Shown here: one piece after another, positions 15,849-25,357 of the stretch
How the letters are laid out: every line of letters starts with the position of its first letter
Numbering within the stretch: position 1 is the stretch's first letter
NCBI GenBank assembly: GCA_021772565.1
Contig: JAJFLR010000090.1
Location: 1 to 34,161 of the forward strand
Source of the DNA: Opitutales bacterium
GTDB lineage: Bacteria; Verrucomicrobiota; Verrucomicrobiia; Opitutales; JAJFLR01
DNA length: 34,161 nt
Direction of reading: 5' to 3'
Position numbers and translations under genes: made by a program
Notes under the pieces: model-generated
The model's database searches: none
The model's input: only the letters and a program-made list of their open reading frames with translations
What the model was told of the DNA's origin: nothing

Positions 15849-16408
15849 AATATATAAGATTAACGCATTAACTAAATTCTACCTATTTAGCTATTTATAG
15901 CTTCAAATAAACGGTAATTTGTGTACATGTTATAAACAAAAAAAATATGGTTATTTTATTTGATGCTCTATTGGATCTCTATTTATCTTGTTTAAAGGAA
16001 TTTAAAAATAAAATAGTTAGAAATTGATGAAATATGTGGATAAAGTTGAAAAATATTTACAATTAATTTAAATACATCAGAAATTGCTGTGTACAAGCTG
16101 TGAATATTGTGTATAACTCAATGTTTTTACAAGTATTGTTAAATTAGAAAAAATAACAAAAAATGTTATAAAAGACTAATGTATAAACTTTATTATACTA
16201 TTCATCTCAAAATTTACTATTAGTATTTCTAATACATTATGTAATTTAGTATTAGCTTTACTATTTAATAATAATTGTGAAACTAAACTACTTTACCATA
16301 TATTAATTCGCTTCTTCATAAGAAAGTTTTTGCAATAATATTTAGAATCATCTTGTTATTAAATCTGGTTAATAAGAACTTAATTTACAGAAAAATATAC
16401 AAATTAAA
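15849..16408. other. AT-rich intergenic region, candidate oriC
   Basis: 560 bp with no ORF, between a minus-strand block and the plus-strand sdh operon. It contains a perfect DnaA box (TGTGGATAA, 16035-16043, reverse complement of TTATCCACA), a second consensus-type box (TGTGTATAA, 16108-16116) and two one-mismatch boxes (TGTGTACAA 16088-16096; TGTGAATAT 16099-16107), all in one orientation. A further weak site on the other strand is TTATAAACA (15930-15938). About 280 bp of extremely AT-rich DNA follows on the right, suitable for unwinding. It must also contain the sdh promoter. Confidence 0.5.
16035..16116 (-). promoter_or_regulatory. Cluster of four co-oriented DnaA-box-like 9-mers
   Basis: Sites begin at 16035, 16088, 16099 and 16108; the last three are spaced 11 and 9 bp apart, about one helical turn. 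Two fit TTATNCACA exactly on the minus strand and two differ by one base. DnaA binding is inferred from the consensus. Confidence 0.55.
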
Positions 16409-17119
16409 ATGGAACAGATTAGCCCATTTAAACGTTTAATTGCATCGTCACTGGGCAAAAAGTATTTGATGGCCTTAACGGGGTTTGTGTTAGTTGGTTT
16501 TGTTATCGCTCACATGCTGGGAAATATTCAAATATTTCTGGGTCCCGAAGCTATAAACACTTATGCCTCAAAATTACAAAACTTACCGATCGCCATCAAG
16601 TGGGGATTTAGGCTGTTTTTGCTTACTGCAGTAGCTATTCACGTTTGGACTGCAGTTTTACTGACTATCGAAAATAAACAAGCTCGACCAAATAACTATG
16701 CTGATGAAAAAACAGTACAAGCATCTTATGCTTCACGGACAATGCCAATAACCGGACTAATAGTTTTGTGCTTTATTATTTTCCATATACTTCATTACAC
16801 CGCTCAAGTCATATTTGATTATAAAGATTTACACTATGATCTTAATGGGGAACACATGCATGATGTCTATTCCATGATGGTTTTGGGATTTTCCCATTGG
16901 TGGGTTTCAATATTTTATATAATAGCAATGGGGCTTTTGTGCATGCATCTATCTCATGGTATCTCAAGTATGTTTCAATCCATGGGCTGGAGTAATGAAA
17001 AATGGAGAGGAGTATTAAAGATTACTGCAATATTAATTGGAGCAGTTTTATTCATTGGATTTTCATCAATACCTGTTGCCATCATGATGGGGATGATTAA
17101 ACCAATCATTGGACATTGA
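16409..17119 (+). CDS. sdhC: Succinate dehydrogenase cytochrome b subunit
   Basis: A 236-aa type-B SdhC with five membrane helices in one chain that binds two haems and replaces separate SdhC/SdhD anchors. Candidate haem ligands are the helix histidines His35 (VIAHMLGN), His78 (AIHVW), His126/129 (FHILHY) and His180/183 (CMHLSHG). The N-terminal SSLGKKYLMALTG is typical of the family. The subunit passes electrons between quinone and the SdhB iron-sulfur chain. The ATG start sits in an A-rich leader without a Shine-Dalgarno sequence. It is first in sdhCAB, with 15 bp to sdhA. Confidence 0.96.
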   Translation: MEQISPFKRLIASSLGKKYLMALTGFVLVGFVIAHMLGNIQIFLGPEAINTYASKLQNLPIAIKWGFRLFLLTAVAIHVWTAVLLTIENKQARPNNYADEKTVQASYASRTMPITGLIVLCFIIFHILHYTAQVIFDYKDLHYDLNGEHMHDVYSMMVLGFSHWWVSIFYIIAMGLLCMHLSHGISSMFQSMGWSNEKWRGVLKITAILIGAVLFIGFSSIPVAIMMGMIKPIIGH

Positions 17120-17134
17120 AAAAGTTTCGCATAA

Positions 17135-19051
17135 ATGAATCTTAACGCAAAAATACCAGAAGGTCCAATCGAGAATAAATGGGAAAACCATAAGTTTAGA
17201 ATAAAACTGGTTAATCCATCTAATCGTCGTAAGTATAATGTTATCATAGTAGGTTCTGGCTTAGCTGGTGCTTCTGCTGCTGCCACACTCGGCGAATTGG
17301 GGTATAACGTAAAATGTTTTTGTTATCAGGATAGTCCACGTCGTGCTCACAGCATTGCAGCCCAGGGGGGTATTAATGCAGCCAAAAATTACCAGAATGA
17401 TGGCGATAGTGTTCATAGACTCTTTTATGATACAATAAAAGGCGGTGATTTTCGATCACGCGAAGCAAATGTTCACCGTTTGGCAGAACTGAGTGTAAAC
17501 ATCATTGATCAATGTGTGGCCCAAGGAGTTCCATTTGCTAGAGAGTATGGTGGATTATTGGCTAATCGATCATTTGGTGGAGCACAGGTTTCGCGCACAT
17601 TTTATGCCCGGGGTCAAACTGGACAACAACTTTTACTTGGTGCTTACTCAGCATTAAGTAAACAAATTAGCACCGGTCAGGTTCAGATGTATACTCGTCA
17701 TGAAATGCTGGATTTAGTTTTAGTTGATGATCACGCGAAAGGAATTATAACACGAAATTTAATTAGTGGTGAAATAGATGCATGGTCTGCTGATGCTGTT
17801 ATCTTAGCAACAGGTGGTTATAGTAACGTTTTTTTCTTATCGACTAATGCAACAGGATGTAATGTTACAGCATCCTATCGTGCTTACAAAAAAGGAGCTG
17901 GTTTTGCTAATCCGTGTTACACTCAAATTCACCCAACTTGTATCCCGCAATCAGGGGGACATCAGTCTAAACTGACATTAATGTCTGAATCTTTACGTAA
18001 TGATGGACGAGTCTGGGTACCACTAAATAAGAATGATTGTCAATCTGACCCACGAAGTATTTCTGATGAAAATCGCGATTACTATTTAGAAAGAAAATAT
18101 CCGAGTTTTGGTAATTTGGCACCCAGAGATATCTCAAGCCGATCGGCAAAAGAAGTTTGCGATGAGGGTCGTGGTGTTGGACCTGGAAATAGAGGTGTTT
18201 ATCTAGACTTCGCAGACGCAATTAGTCGACATGGTGAGAATACCATTGCTGAAAAATATGGGAATTTGTTCGATATGTATGAGCGAATTACAGGCGAAAA
18301 TGCTTATAAAAGGCCAATGCGTATCTACCCTGCCCCACATTATACAATGGGTGGCTTGTGGGTTGATTATAATTTAATGAGCACAATACCAGGATGTTTT
18401 GTAATGGGGGAAGCTAATTTTTCAGACCACGGAGCAAATAGACTTGGAGCAAGTGCTTTAATGCAGGGTCTGGCAGATGGATATTTTGTACTGCCCTACA
18501 CTTTAGCAAATTATTTGGCTGAAGTTGGAGCAAACAAACCGGATCCTGAAGGAGAACAATTTAAGACAGCAAAAAAATCAGTTAATGATCAGACAAAAAA
18601 ACTGCTATCAATAAATGGTAACCGAACGGTTCGATCCTTTCATATAGAACTTGGTCAAATAATGTGGAATAAATGTGGAATGGCCAGAAATGAAAAAGGA
18701 TTAACAGAAGCTATTTCTCAAATTTCTTCGTTGCGTGAACAATTCTGGAGTGATGTTAAAGTAACTGGAAAAGATTCTGATTTAAACCAGGAATTAGAAA
18801 GAGCAGGACGAGTTGTTGATTTTTTAGAATTTGGTGAATTACTCTGTAGAGATGCTTTAAATCGTAAAGAATCATGCGGTGGTCATTTTAGAGAAGAATA
18901 TCAATCTCATGAGGGTGAAGCTGAACGAGATGATGAAAATTTTAGTCACGCATCTGTTTGGGAATATAAAGGTGAAAAAGAAACCCCCATTAAGCACAAG
19001 GAGGAACTTGAGTTTAATGTCGTTAAACCATCTGTTAGAAGTTATAAATAA
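17135..19051 (+). CDS. sdhA: Succinate dehydrogenase flavoprotein subunit
   Basis: 638 aa, full length for a type-B enzyme. It oxidises succinate to fumarate (or the reverse) with covalently bound FAD. The dinucleotide motif is VGSGLAG (39-45), the FAD-linked histidine is His72 in HSIAAQGG, and the substrate region includes HPTCIP (266-271), [10 protein letters not shown] and [11 protein letters not shown]. The ending [21 protein letters not shown] is characteristic. It belongs to the operon with sdhC upstream and sdhB downstream; its TAA shares one base with the sdhB ATG, implying coupled translation. Confidence 0.98.
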   Translation: MNLNAKIPEGPIENKWENHKFRIKLVNPSNRRKYNVIIVGSGLAGASAAATLGELGYNVKCFCYQDSPRRAHSIAAQGGINAAKNYQNDGDSVHRLFYDTIKGGDFRSREANVHRLAELSVNIIDQCVAQGVPFAREYGGLLANRSFGGAQVSRTFYARGQTGQQLLLGAYSALSKQISTGQVQMYTRHEMLDLVLVDDHAKGIITRNLISGEIDAWSADAVILATGGYSNVFFLSTNATGCNVTASYRAYKKGAGFANPCYTQIHPTCIPQSGGHQSKLTLMSESLRNDGRVWVPLNKNDCQSDPRSISDENRDYYLERKYPSFGNLAPRDISSRSAKEVCDEGRGVGPGNRGVYLDFADAISRHGENTIAEKYGNLFDMYERITGENAYKRPMRIYPAPHYTMGGLWVDYNLMSTIPGCFVMGEANFSDHGANRLGASALMQGLADGYFVLPYTLANYLAEVGANKPDPEGEQFKTAKKSVNDQTKKLLSINGNRTVRSFHIELGQIMWNKCGMARNEKGLTEAISQISSLREQFWSDVKVTGKDSDLNQELERAGRVVDFLEFGELLCRDALNRKESCGGHFREEYQSHEGEAERDDENFSHASVWEYKGEKETPIKHKEELEFNVVKPSVRSYK

Positions 19052-19812
19052 TGCGACTCAAACTAAAAGTCTGGAGACAAAAAGACCAATTAGATAGTGG
19101 TCGTTTGGTTGATTACCAAATGGACAATATTTCTGAAGATTCATCATTTCTTGAAATGCTCGACTTACTCAATGAATCGTTAGTTGAAAAAGGCGATGAA
19201 CCCATTGCATTCGATCACGATTGTCGAGAAGGTATTTGTGGAATGTGTTCATTAACCATAAATGGAATTCCACATGGTCCTGAAAAGCTAACTACTGCTT
19301 GTCAGCTTCATATGCGAAGTTTCAAGAATGGAGAGACAATTACAATTGAACCATTTAGATCAAAACCATTTAAAATTACTAAAGATTTAATTGTCGATCG
19401 ATCTGCATTTGATAAAATTATCGAAGCAGGCGGTTTTATTTCTGTGCGAACTGGTTCAGCACCCGATGGTAATGCGATACCTATTTCAAAAAGTGATTCT
19501 GATTATGCGATGGATGCAGCGGCATGTATTGGATGTGCTGCTTGTGTAGCAGCTTGTAAAAATTCATCAGCAATGCTATTTACATCAGCTAAAATTTCGC
19601 AACTTAACAGCTTGCCTCAGGGTAAGCCTGAAAAAGATCGCAGGTTACTATCTATGGTCAGTGAAATGGATAGATCTGGATTCGGAAATTGCACTAACTA
19701 TGGAGAGTGTCATGCTGTTTGCCCCAAAGGAATATCGGTTGATTTTATTGCTAATTTAAACAGAGATTACGCAAAAGCATCTGTTAAAAATTTATTAAAA
19801 ACAATAGGGTAA
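19051..19812 (+). CDS. sdhB: Succinate dehydrogenase iron-sulfur subunit
   Basis: 253 aa. The [2Fe-2S] ligands are in CREGICGMC (58-66) plus Cys84; the [4Fe-4S] and [3Fe-4S] ligands are in [11 protein letters not shown] (159-169) and [12 protein letters not shown] (214-225). It carries electrons from SdhA FAD to SdhC haem and quinone. It starts in a TAATG overlap with sdhA. The short C-terminus and the sequence after the first cluster fit type-B enzymes. Confidence 0.97.
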   Translation: MRLKLKVWRQKDQLDSGRLVDYQMDNISEDSSFLEMLDLLNESLVEKGDEPIAFDHDCREGICGMCSLTINGIPHGPEKLTTACQLHMRSFKNGETITIEPFRSKPFKITKDLIVDRSAFDKIIEAGGFISVRTGSAPDGNAIPISKSDSDYAMDAAACIGCAACVAACKNSSAMLFTSAKISQLNSLPQGKPEKDRRLLSMVSEMDRSGFGNCTNYGECHAVCPKGISVDFIANLNRDYAKASVKNLLKTIG

Positions 19813-19989
19813 TCCTCTTTTATCACTTCCCATATAATTATTAAATGTTGAATGTGAATGCTATCAGATGTCTTTTGTAATATCTCTCAGATAAATAGTA
19901 CTAAAGTAGATTCAAATAACTTTTAATTTTTACATTTTACATTTAATTTTAAATAAACAATAGATAGTAAAAATTATTGCATAATTTAA

Positions 19990-20589
19990 ATGAATTTTAA
20001 TCTAGATAATTTTTTTAATTACTCTCTCGATATGTTATGTATTGCGGGACTTGATGGTTTCTTTAAATTAGTTAATCCTGCGTTTACAATGGAACTTGGT
20101 TGGTCACAGGAGGAATTACTGACTAAACCTATTTTAGAATTCGTACATAAAGATGATGTTGATGAAACAATAAACGAAATTAGAAATTTAAAAGCCGGTA
20201 TTCCTTCAGTTTCATTTGAAAATCGTTTTAATATAAAAATAGGTGGATATAAAAATTTAAACTGGACAGCGTTTCCAGAACCTGAATCTGGATTATATTA
20301 TGGTGTGGCTCGTGATACAACGTCCAAAAAAATTGAAGAAAATAAAAGAGAGCAGTTACTAAAAAAGTTAAATAATCAACATAGTGAAATTGAACAACTC
20401 AACGACGAGTTAATAACGGTTTGTTCCTGGACAAAAAAAATAAAGGATAAAGGCCAATGGATAAGTTTTGAAGATTTTTTAGAAAAACACTTTAATATAA
20501 AATTTACACACGGTATTTCAGAAGAAGCTTATAGCAAGTTCATGGTTGATTTCAAAAATAAATATAAAAACTATAAGCAGGAAAAATAG
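19990..20589 (+). CDS. PAS-domain protein with a degenerate zinc-motif tail
   Basis: 199 aa, soluble. A PAS domain (about 5-115: DMLCIAGLDGFFKLVNPAF, GWSQEELLTKPILEFVHKDD, YYGVARDTT) is followed by a coiled coil (114-142) and a C-terminal module, VCSWTKKIKDKGQWISFEDF then FTHGISEEAYSKF. This module normally reads CxxCKKIRD...W...E.Y...FSHGICPxC and is found at the ends of response regulators and kinases. Only Cys145 and His174 remain of the expected metal ligands, so zinc binding is probably lost. No output or kinase domain is present. It is a single gene, 177 bp after sdhB, without a Shine-Dalgarno sequence. Confidence 0.8.
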   Translation: MNFNLDNFFNYSLDMLCIAGLDGFFKLVNPAFTMELGWSQEELLTKPILEFVHKDDVDETINEIRNLKAGIPSVSFENRFNIKIGGYKNLNWTAFPEPESGLYYGVARDTTSKKIEENKREQLLKKLNNQHSEIEQLNDELITVCSWTKKIKDKGQWISFEDFLEKHFNIKFTHGISEEAYSKFMVDFKNKYKNYKQEK

Positions 20590-20621
20590 TCTTAAAACTA
20601 ATTATACGCATTATTATGGTA

Positions 20622-21125
20622 CTAGTTAATTTCATCTAAATGTTTTTCAACGTTCTGTGTACTTATCAAAAAAGATTCTATAGCATATTTGCTCAAATTT
20701 ACTGACCCGAGTGAAATCCCATAGGATAAGACTAGAACAAAAAGACTCGTCAACCAACCAAGATCAAAAAACTTCTTTGCAATATAATTCCCAACTATGG
20801 CTAGAGATATGAGCGCAAGTCCAACTCTTGTCACTGTTAATGTAAACTCTGAATTAATTTCATTCAAAAGAAAATGGTCATAAAATACCAATGATGTATC
20901 GAGTATTATAATTGGTATCAGCAACCCAATAATTCTGGAAAAAATACCTCGGCAACTTCTACCAATGTTGCTGGCAATTATCACTCCAAAAAACAGTAAT
21001 GTAACTATCGCAACTCCAATATAAAAATAAATAAATCTATCATCAGAATCAATCGACATAAGCTCTGCCTGGACATTCTTATATTTTTCCAACCAAAAAA
21101 TTAAAAATTGCAATACAATACTCAT
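20622..21125 (-). CDS. Small integral membrane protein, unknown
   Basis: 167 aa with about four hydrophobic helices (roughly 31-52, 62-82, 98-115, 121-142) and a soluble N-terminal ~28 residues. No conserved motif is recognised. Its ATG follows the nadB stop codon with no gap, so it is certainly read from the same mRNA and probably by translational coupling. The pairing could mean a link to NAD synthesis or simple co-expression; no function is assigned. Confidence 0.75.
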   Translation of the reverse strand: MSIVLQFLIFWLEKYKNVQAELMSIDSDDRFIYFYIGVAIVTLLFFGVIIASNIGRSCRGIFSRIIGLLIPIIILDTSLVFYDHFLLNEINSEFTLTVTRVGLALISLAIVGNYIAKKFFDLGWLTSLFVLVLSYGISLGSVNLSKYAIESFLISTQNVEKHLDEIN

Positions 21126-22733
21126 TCAGTGTTTGCTCTCGAATTTCTTAATTACTGTATTGACTGCATCTTTATTTTTATCGGGATAATCTAGATTATA
21201 ATGCAATCCGCGGCTTTCCTTACGTTTTAATGCACAGTTAATAATTAACTCTGCAACCTGACAAAGATTTCTTAATTCAATTAATGCTGGCTCAACTTTG
21301 AAGTCCCAGTAATACTGATGAATTTCATTTGAAAGATTTTTAATCCTGGTTTTAGCACGTTCCAATCTTTTCGTTGATCTTACTACACCCACATAATCCC
21401 ACATTGTTCTTTTGAGTTCATCCCAATTATGTGACAATACAACCCTTTCATCACTATCCTGAGCATCACCATTTATCCATTCAGTAGGGCTTACTAATTC
21501 AAATGTATTAAATTTTAAATAATCAATTACACTACTGCTTCCTGCACTTGCCATGACAACCGCCTCCAACAATGAATTGCTTGCTAATCTGTTGGCACCG
21601 TGTAATCCGGTTGATGCAACTTCACCACAAGCATACAGACCATCGATATTAGTTTCTGCTTTTAAATTAGTTTTAATACCACCACATAGGTAATGAGCAG
21701 CAGGTACTACTGGAATGAAATCTTTTGTTATGTCTACTCCATATCGTAAACAAGTTTTAAAAATTGTAGGAAATCTTTCTTTTATTAAAGTAGAATTCAA
21801 ATCTGTTAAATCTAACATCACGTGTTTAGCACCTGACATTTTCATTTCGCTATCAATAGCTCGTGCCACTATATCTCTCGGAGCTAAGTCTCCACGCTTA
21901 TCATACTTTTTCATAAAAGCTACCTTATCAAGATTTCTTAATATGGCACCCTCTCCTCTTACAGCTTCACTAATTAAAAAGCGTTCGTCTGTAGAGGTAT
22001 AAAGAGCAGTTGGATGAAATTGTATAAACTCCATGTTTGATATTTCAGCACCGGCACGATAAGCCATTGCAATACCATCACCCGTAGCAATACCCGGGTT
22101 TGTTGTGTATTGATAAACTTGTCCAACACCTCCAGTTGATAACATAACTGCTGATGAAAGAAAGGTATCAATTGTACCTTTTAAAGTATCTAATGCATAC
22201 AACCCAATAATCTTATCATTATTAATTGTATTTGAACCCACAATTTTTTTGAGCGTAATTAAATCTATAGCGATCGAGTGTTCTAAAATCTTAATTTTAC
22301 TTTCATTTTCAGCAGCATCAAGTAATGCAGCTTCAATAGCTTTACCGGTATAATCTTTAACATGTAAGATCCGACGTTCAGAATGGCCACCTTCCTGCCC
22401 CAGTGAAATTTGGCCATCATCATGTTGTGTAAATTCAACACCGGTTTTTATAAGCTGTTCAATACGGCCAGGTCCGTTTTTAATAATTTCGTAGACTACT
22501 TTTTCATTACAGAGTCCATCACCGGACACTATTGTATCCTGAACATGTGATTCTATATCATCATCTTTTGAAGTCACACACGCAATACCGCCTTGAGCAT
22601 AATTTGTATTAGACTCAGCCCTTGATTTTTTTGTAATTATGCCAACAGAATATCCGGCCTTAGCAACATTTAGAGCAAAACTAATTCCAGCTATACCACT
22701 ACCTATAACTAATACATCAAAATGTTGAGTCAT
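21126..22733 (-). CDS. nadB: L-aspartate oxidase
   Basis: 535 aa, the usual length. It oxidises L-aspartate to iminoaspartate, the first step of de novo NAD synthesis, in the cytoplasm. The FAD motif is VIGSGIAG (9-16), and SNTNYAQGGIA (41-51) is the family signature where SdhA has the FAD-linked His. GEVASTGLHGANRLASNSLLEA further along and the helical C-terminus (RSTKRLERA, NCALKRKESRGLHYNLDYP) are typical. nadA and nadC are not in the window. It is co-transcribed with the small membrane protein; no Shine-Dalgarno sequence. Confidence 0.97.
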   Translation of the reverse strand: MTQHFDVLVIGSGIAGISFALNVAKAGYSVGIITKKSRAESNTNYAQGGIACVTSKDDDIESHVQDTIVSGDGLCNEKVVYEIIKNGPGRIEQLIKTGVEFTQHDDGQISLGQEGGHSERRILHVKDYTGKAIEAALLDAAENESKIKILEHSIAIDLITLKKIVGSNTINNDKIIGLYALDTLKGTIDTFLSSAVMLSTGGVGQVYQYTTNPGIATGDGIAMAYRAGAEISNMEFIQFHPTALYTSTDERFLISEAVRGEGAILRNLDKVAFMKKYDKRGDLAPRDIVARAIDSEMKMSGAKHVMLDLTDLNSTLIKERFPTIFKTCLRYGVDITKDFIPVVPAAHYLCGGIKTNLKAETNIDGLYACGEVASTGLHGANRLASNSLLEAVVMASAGSSSVIDYLKFNTFELVSPTEWINGDAQDSDERVVLSHNWDELKRTMWDYVGVVRSTKRLERAKTRIKNLSNEIHQYYWDFKVEPALIELRNLCQVAELIINCALKRKESRGLHYNLDYPDKNKDAVNTVIKKFESKH

Positions 22734-22782
22734 TATATGTCAGTATTATTGAATATTGATACAGATTAATTTGTATACCACT

Positions 22783-23703
22783 TTATATATTAACTATTTT
22801 ACCAAAAGGAATATAAATATCTTTTCCAAAAATTCTGACTTGTGCCCATATTTTATAATATCCCTGATATTTTGTATTGAGCAAAAATTCAAATCTGGGG
22901 CTGACCGGATCTACACTTTCCGAGATATTTAGAGGATGCATATGTGCAAACCCTTTTCTGGATTCATCAAATGCAACTAAGTGAGCATAAGCCCCCATAA
23001 CTTTTTCCAATGGAACCTCTGTATTACCGTTAGAAGTTATTCTTAAAGTTAGATAATTATTAGTATCAGTTAAATTACTCCTATCTTCAAATTCCATATC
23101 AAAACTTATGCCATCAATAAGTTGAGACATTATCACTGAATTGTCAGGAGATTGACTCTCTCCTGATACTGTTATTTTGTTACGGCATATAATCGCACTA
23201 CCAGTTTTGGCTAGTGCCAGTTCAGCAAAAACAAAGTAATCTCCAGAAAATTTTGGAGTAAATGAAAAACTAAATTTATTATTCTTTAATTGTTGAGGAT
23301 GTTTATGATGATAATCCTGAAGTGATGGATCAATAATGAGTAAGTGAATTTTTTCTGTATGAATTTTGGCTAACTGCTCATTTTTTAGATTTTTACCACT
23401 GAGCGTTTGAAAGTTAATTGTGAAGTTAGCTTCGTATCCAGCATTAATAATATCGTTCGTAATAATATTTAGTTTAACTGGAAAGCTTACCTCTTCTAAA
23501 TTTATAAAGCCATTATCGGTATCACCGCAGAATTCATTACTGATAGTTGACTCATCCAAATTTTCAAAATGCAAAAACCCACATTCTGCACCTGGCAATG
23601 CACGTATAATTGGGTAAAGTAGCGAGAATCCCAGTGTTATAACTAACATTTGAATCCAAATACTTCTGTTTTTGAACAAACTTATAATTTTAATATTACG
23701 CAT
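22783..23703 (-). CDS. Membrane-anchored exported protein next to SCO
   Basis: 306 aa from ATG 23703. This start overlaps the SCO stop by 8 bp and leaves a short n-region before the helix MLVITLGFSLLYPIIRALPG; a start at 23754 would add 17 residues inside the SCO gene. The periplasmic part has two beta-sandwich-like modules, each with a His-rich strand: HLLIIDPSLQDYHHKHP...GDYFVFAE, and GAYAHLVAFDESRKGFAHMHPL...YKIWAQV. His/Met-rich loops suggest copper binding, as in YtkA-like or PCuAC-type chaperones; this is inferred from motif and location. It shares a transcript with SCO and probably helps cytochrome oxidase assembly. Confidence 0.72.
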   Translation of the reverse strand: MRNIKIISLFKNRSIWIQMLVITLGFSLLYPIIRALPGAECGFLHFENLDESTISNEFCGDTDNGFINLEEVSFPVKLNIITNDIINAGYEANFTINFQTLSGKNLKNEQLAKIHTEKIHLLIIDPSLQDYHHKHPQQLKNNKFSFSFTPKFSGDYFVFAELALAKTGSAIICRNKITVSGESQSPDNSVIMSQLIDGISFDMEFEDRSNLTDTNNYLTLRITSNGNTEVPLEKVMGAYAHLVAFDESRKGFAHMHPLNISESVDPVSPRFEFLLNTKYQGYYKIWAQVRIFGKDIYIPFGKIVNI

Positions 23704-24562
23704 CACGAATCCGTTTAAGAAATTCTTCAACTTTCCAAATACTTCTGTTTTCACGATGAATAATTTTTCCTTTTTTATCCACTAAAACAGTAGACATATT
23801 ATGTTTAATTGTCCCATCATCTTTCATATAAATAATTCCAAACTGTTTTGACAGATCATAGATAACACTCGCTGGCCCGGTTAAAATTGAAAAATTTGAT
23901 GTATCAATATCATAGTTCTCAACATATTCTTTAAGTATACCAGGCGTATCATAAAGTGGATCGATAGTTATTGAAACTAACTGTAAGTCTTCAATCCCTG
24001 TATTAACTGCTTCCTTTTGTAATGTTGCCATTTTTCGAGTGGCAGCCGGACACATTTTTTGATCCTGACACCGAGTGAAAATAAAATTTAAAATTATAAA
24101 TTTATTTCTAAATTCACGTGATTGTAAAACCCTTCCATCCTGATTAAACAATGCAAATTCCGGAATATGTTCATCCACTGTTCTAAATGCTTTTATCCCT
24201 CTAATTAAAGTATCCTGATGCAATTGTTTATTAATTGAAGTCATTATATTATCATTAGCTTTATCAACTATAAATATATTTTCCATACGATAACCATCGC
24301 CGTATGGCAGAATATTTCCACGAATATAATTTCCTTCTTTTACATTTAATGCGTCACCTCGAATTACATAATAGGTAGAAAAATTAGTATCAGAAGTAAT
24401 GTCATCAATATCATGATTCAACACAATCGTCAAATTCTCCACATCAGAGTGAACTACACGTCCATACTTTGCTTCAGGAAATTCACCTGCAACAAGCTGG
24501 GTAGCGATAAATAATAAAATTATACCAGATAAAACAAAATGATTAAGAATTTTTGAAAACAT
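23696..24562 (-). CDS. SCO1/SenC-family copper chaperone with N-terminal extra domain
   Basis: 288 aa. A signal peptide (residues 1-25, ending LVAG) is followed by an extra domain (28-105: YGRVVHSDVENLTIVLNHDI... GYRMENIFIVD) that resembles CusF-type copper-binding folds. The thioredoxin-like SCO domain starts at about 130: LNFIFTRCQDQKMCP carries the copper cysteines Cys165 and Cys171 with five residues between them instead of the common three, and His254 (TIKHNMS) completes the site. SCO proteins metallate the CuA centre of cytochrome oxidase. The downstream membrane-anchored gene overlaps its stop. No oxidase genes are in the window. Confidence 0.88.
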   Translation of the reverse strand: MFSKILNHFVLSGIILLFIATQLVAGEFPEAKYGRVVHSDVENLTIVLNHDIDDITSDTNFSTYYVIRGDALNVKEGNYIRGNILPYGDGYRMENIFIVDKANDNIMTSINKQLHQDTLIRGIKAFRTVDEHIPEFALFNQDGRVLQSREFRNKFIILNFIFTRCQDQKMCPAATRKMATLQKEAVNTGIEDLQLVSITIDPLYDTPGILKEYVENYDIDTSNFSILTGPASVIYDLSKQFGIIYMKDDGTIKHNMSTVLVDKKGKIIHRENRSIWKVEEFLKRIRDA

Positions 24563-24600
24563 TGCACTAATTTACGTTATTAAAAATTATTTTCATGAAA

Positions 24601-25110
24601 TTAATTATAATAAATTAACAGACAAATAATATGCAGAACAATACAAGTGGCAGCAGCGGCAGCTAAATCATCCACAACGACACCTAGCCCACCGGGTAAG
24701 TTCTGTAATTTAGATATACCAAGTGGTTTTAAAACATCAAAAAATCTGAAAATAAAAAAACCAAGTATCATAAATAACCACATTGAACCGGAAGCAAAGT
24801 ACTGGCGAAGCCCAACAAAGCAAATAGGTACAGCTATAAACTCATCAAGTATTATTACTTTAGGATCATGTTTCATCATCCGCTTTTCAGCTTCATCACA
24901 AAAGGCGATTGCCAAATAAATTAATAGAGCCTCTAAAATTAAAAATGCTGAAAATGAAAGAGGATAAAAAAATGCAGTATAAAGAAGTAAGCCGACAGCC
25001 GAACCGTTAGTACCGGGAATTCTTCCAAAATGCCCAATTTTTCCAAGTGTTGCTATGTTATTAACTACATTTGATGGCAGAAATGAAACCCATATAAAAT
25101 ATTTATTCAT
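24601..25110 (-). CDS. pgpA: Phosphatidylglycerophosphatase A
   Basis: 169 aa, typical length. PgpA removes the phosphate from phosphatidylglycerophosphate in the inner membrane. Signature segments are GRIPGTNGSAVG (29-40), HDPKVIILDEFIAVP (81-95) and FRFFDVLKPLGI then LPGGLGVVVDDLAAA (121-152), with hydrophobic helices between. Its start lies 247 bp from the divergent lpxD; the gap between pgpA and the SCO gene is 38 bp, so it may head the minus-strand run through SCO. Confidence 0.92.
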   Translation of the reverse strand: MNKYFIWVSFLPSNVVNNIATLGKIGHFGRIPGTNGSAVGLLLYTAFFYPLSFSAFLILEALLIYLAIAFCDEAEKRMMKHDPKVIILDEFIAVPICFVGLRQYFASGSMWLFMILGFFIFRFFDVLKPLGISKLQNLPGGLGVVVDDLAAAAATCIVLHIICLLIYYN

Positions 25111-25175
25111 TAAGTAAATTATTAATTAATAGTCTTATTTGTTAATTTTTAAAAATAGGTGAGCAATCAAAGCTA

Positions 25176-25304
25176 AATCACTGAATATTATATCAGTTAC
25201 GTTGATTTTCATAAAAATATAAACTTAAATTTCATTCTAAAAGATTTTATTATGTCATTGCTAATAATTGAGCTTTTTTAATAGCTCTAGTTAATTCAGT
25301 GATT
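25176..25304. promoter_or_regulatory. Inverted repeats between pgpA and lpxD
   Basis: AATCACTGAAT (25176-25186) and ATTCAGTGATT (25294-25304) are perfect 11-bp inverted copies 107 bp apart in the divergent promoter region. Just inside lies a small hairpin GAGCT/AGCTC (25270-25274 with 25283-25287). They could be paired operator half-sites or chance in AT-rich DNA. Confidence 0.35.
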
Positions 25305-25357
25305 AAATTAAAGATAAATACCAATCTATCTAAAATAGTAGAAGCCTATTATCAATA

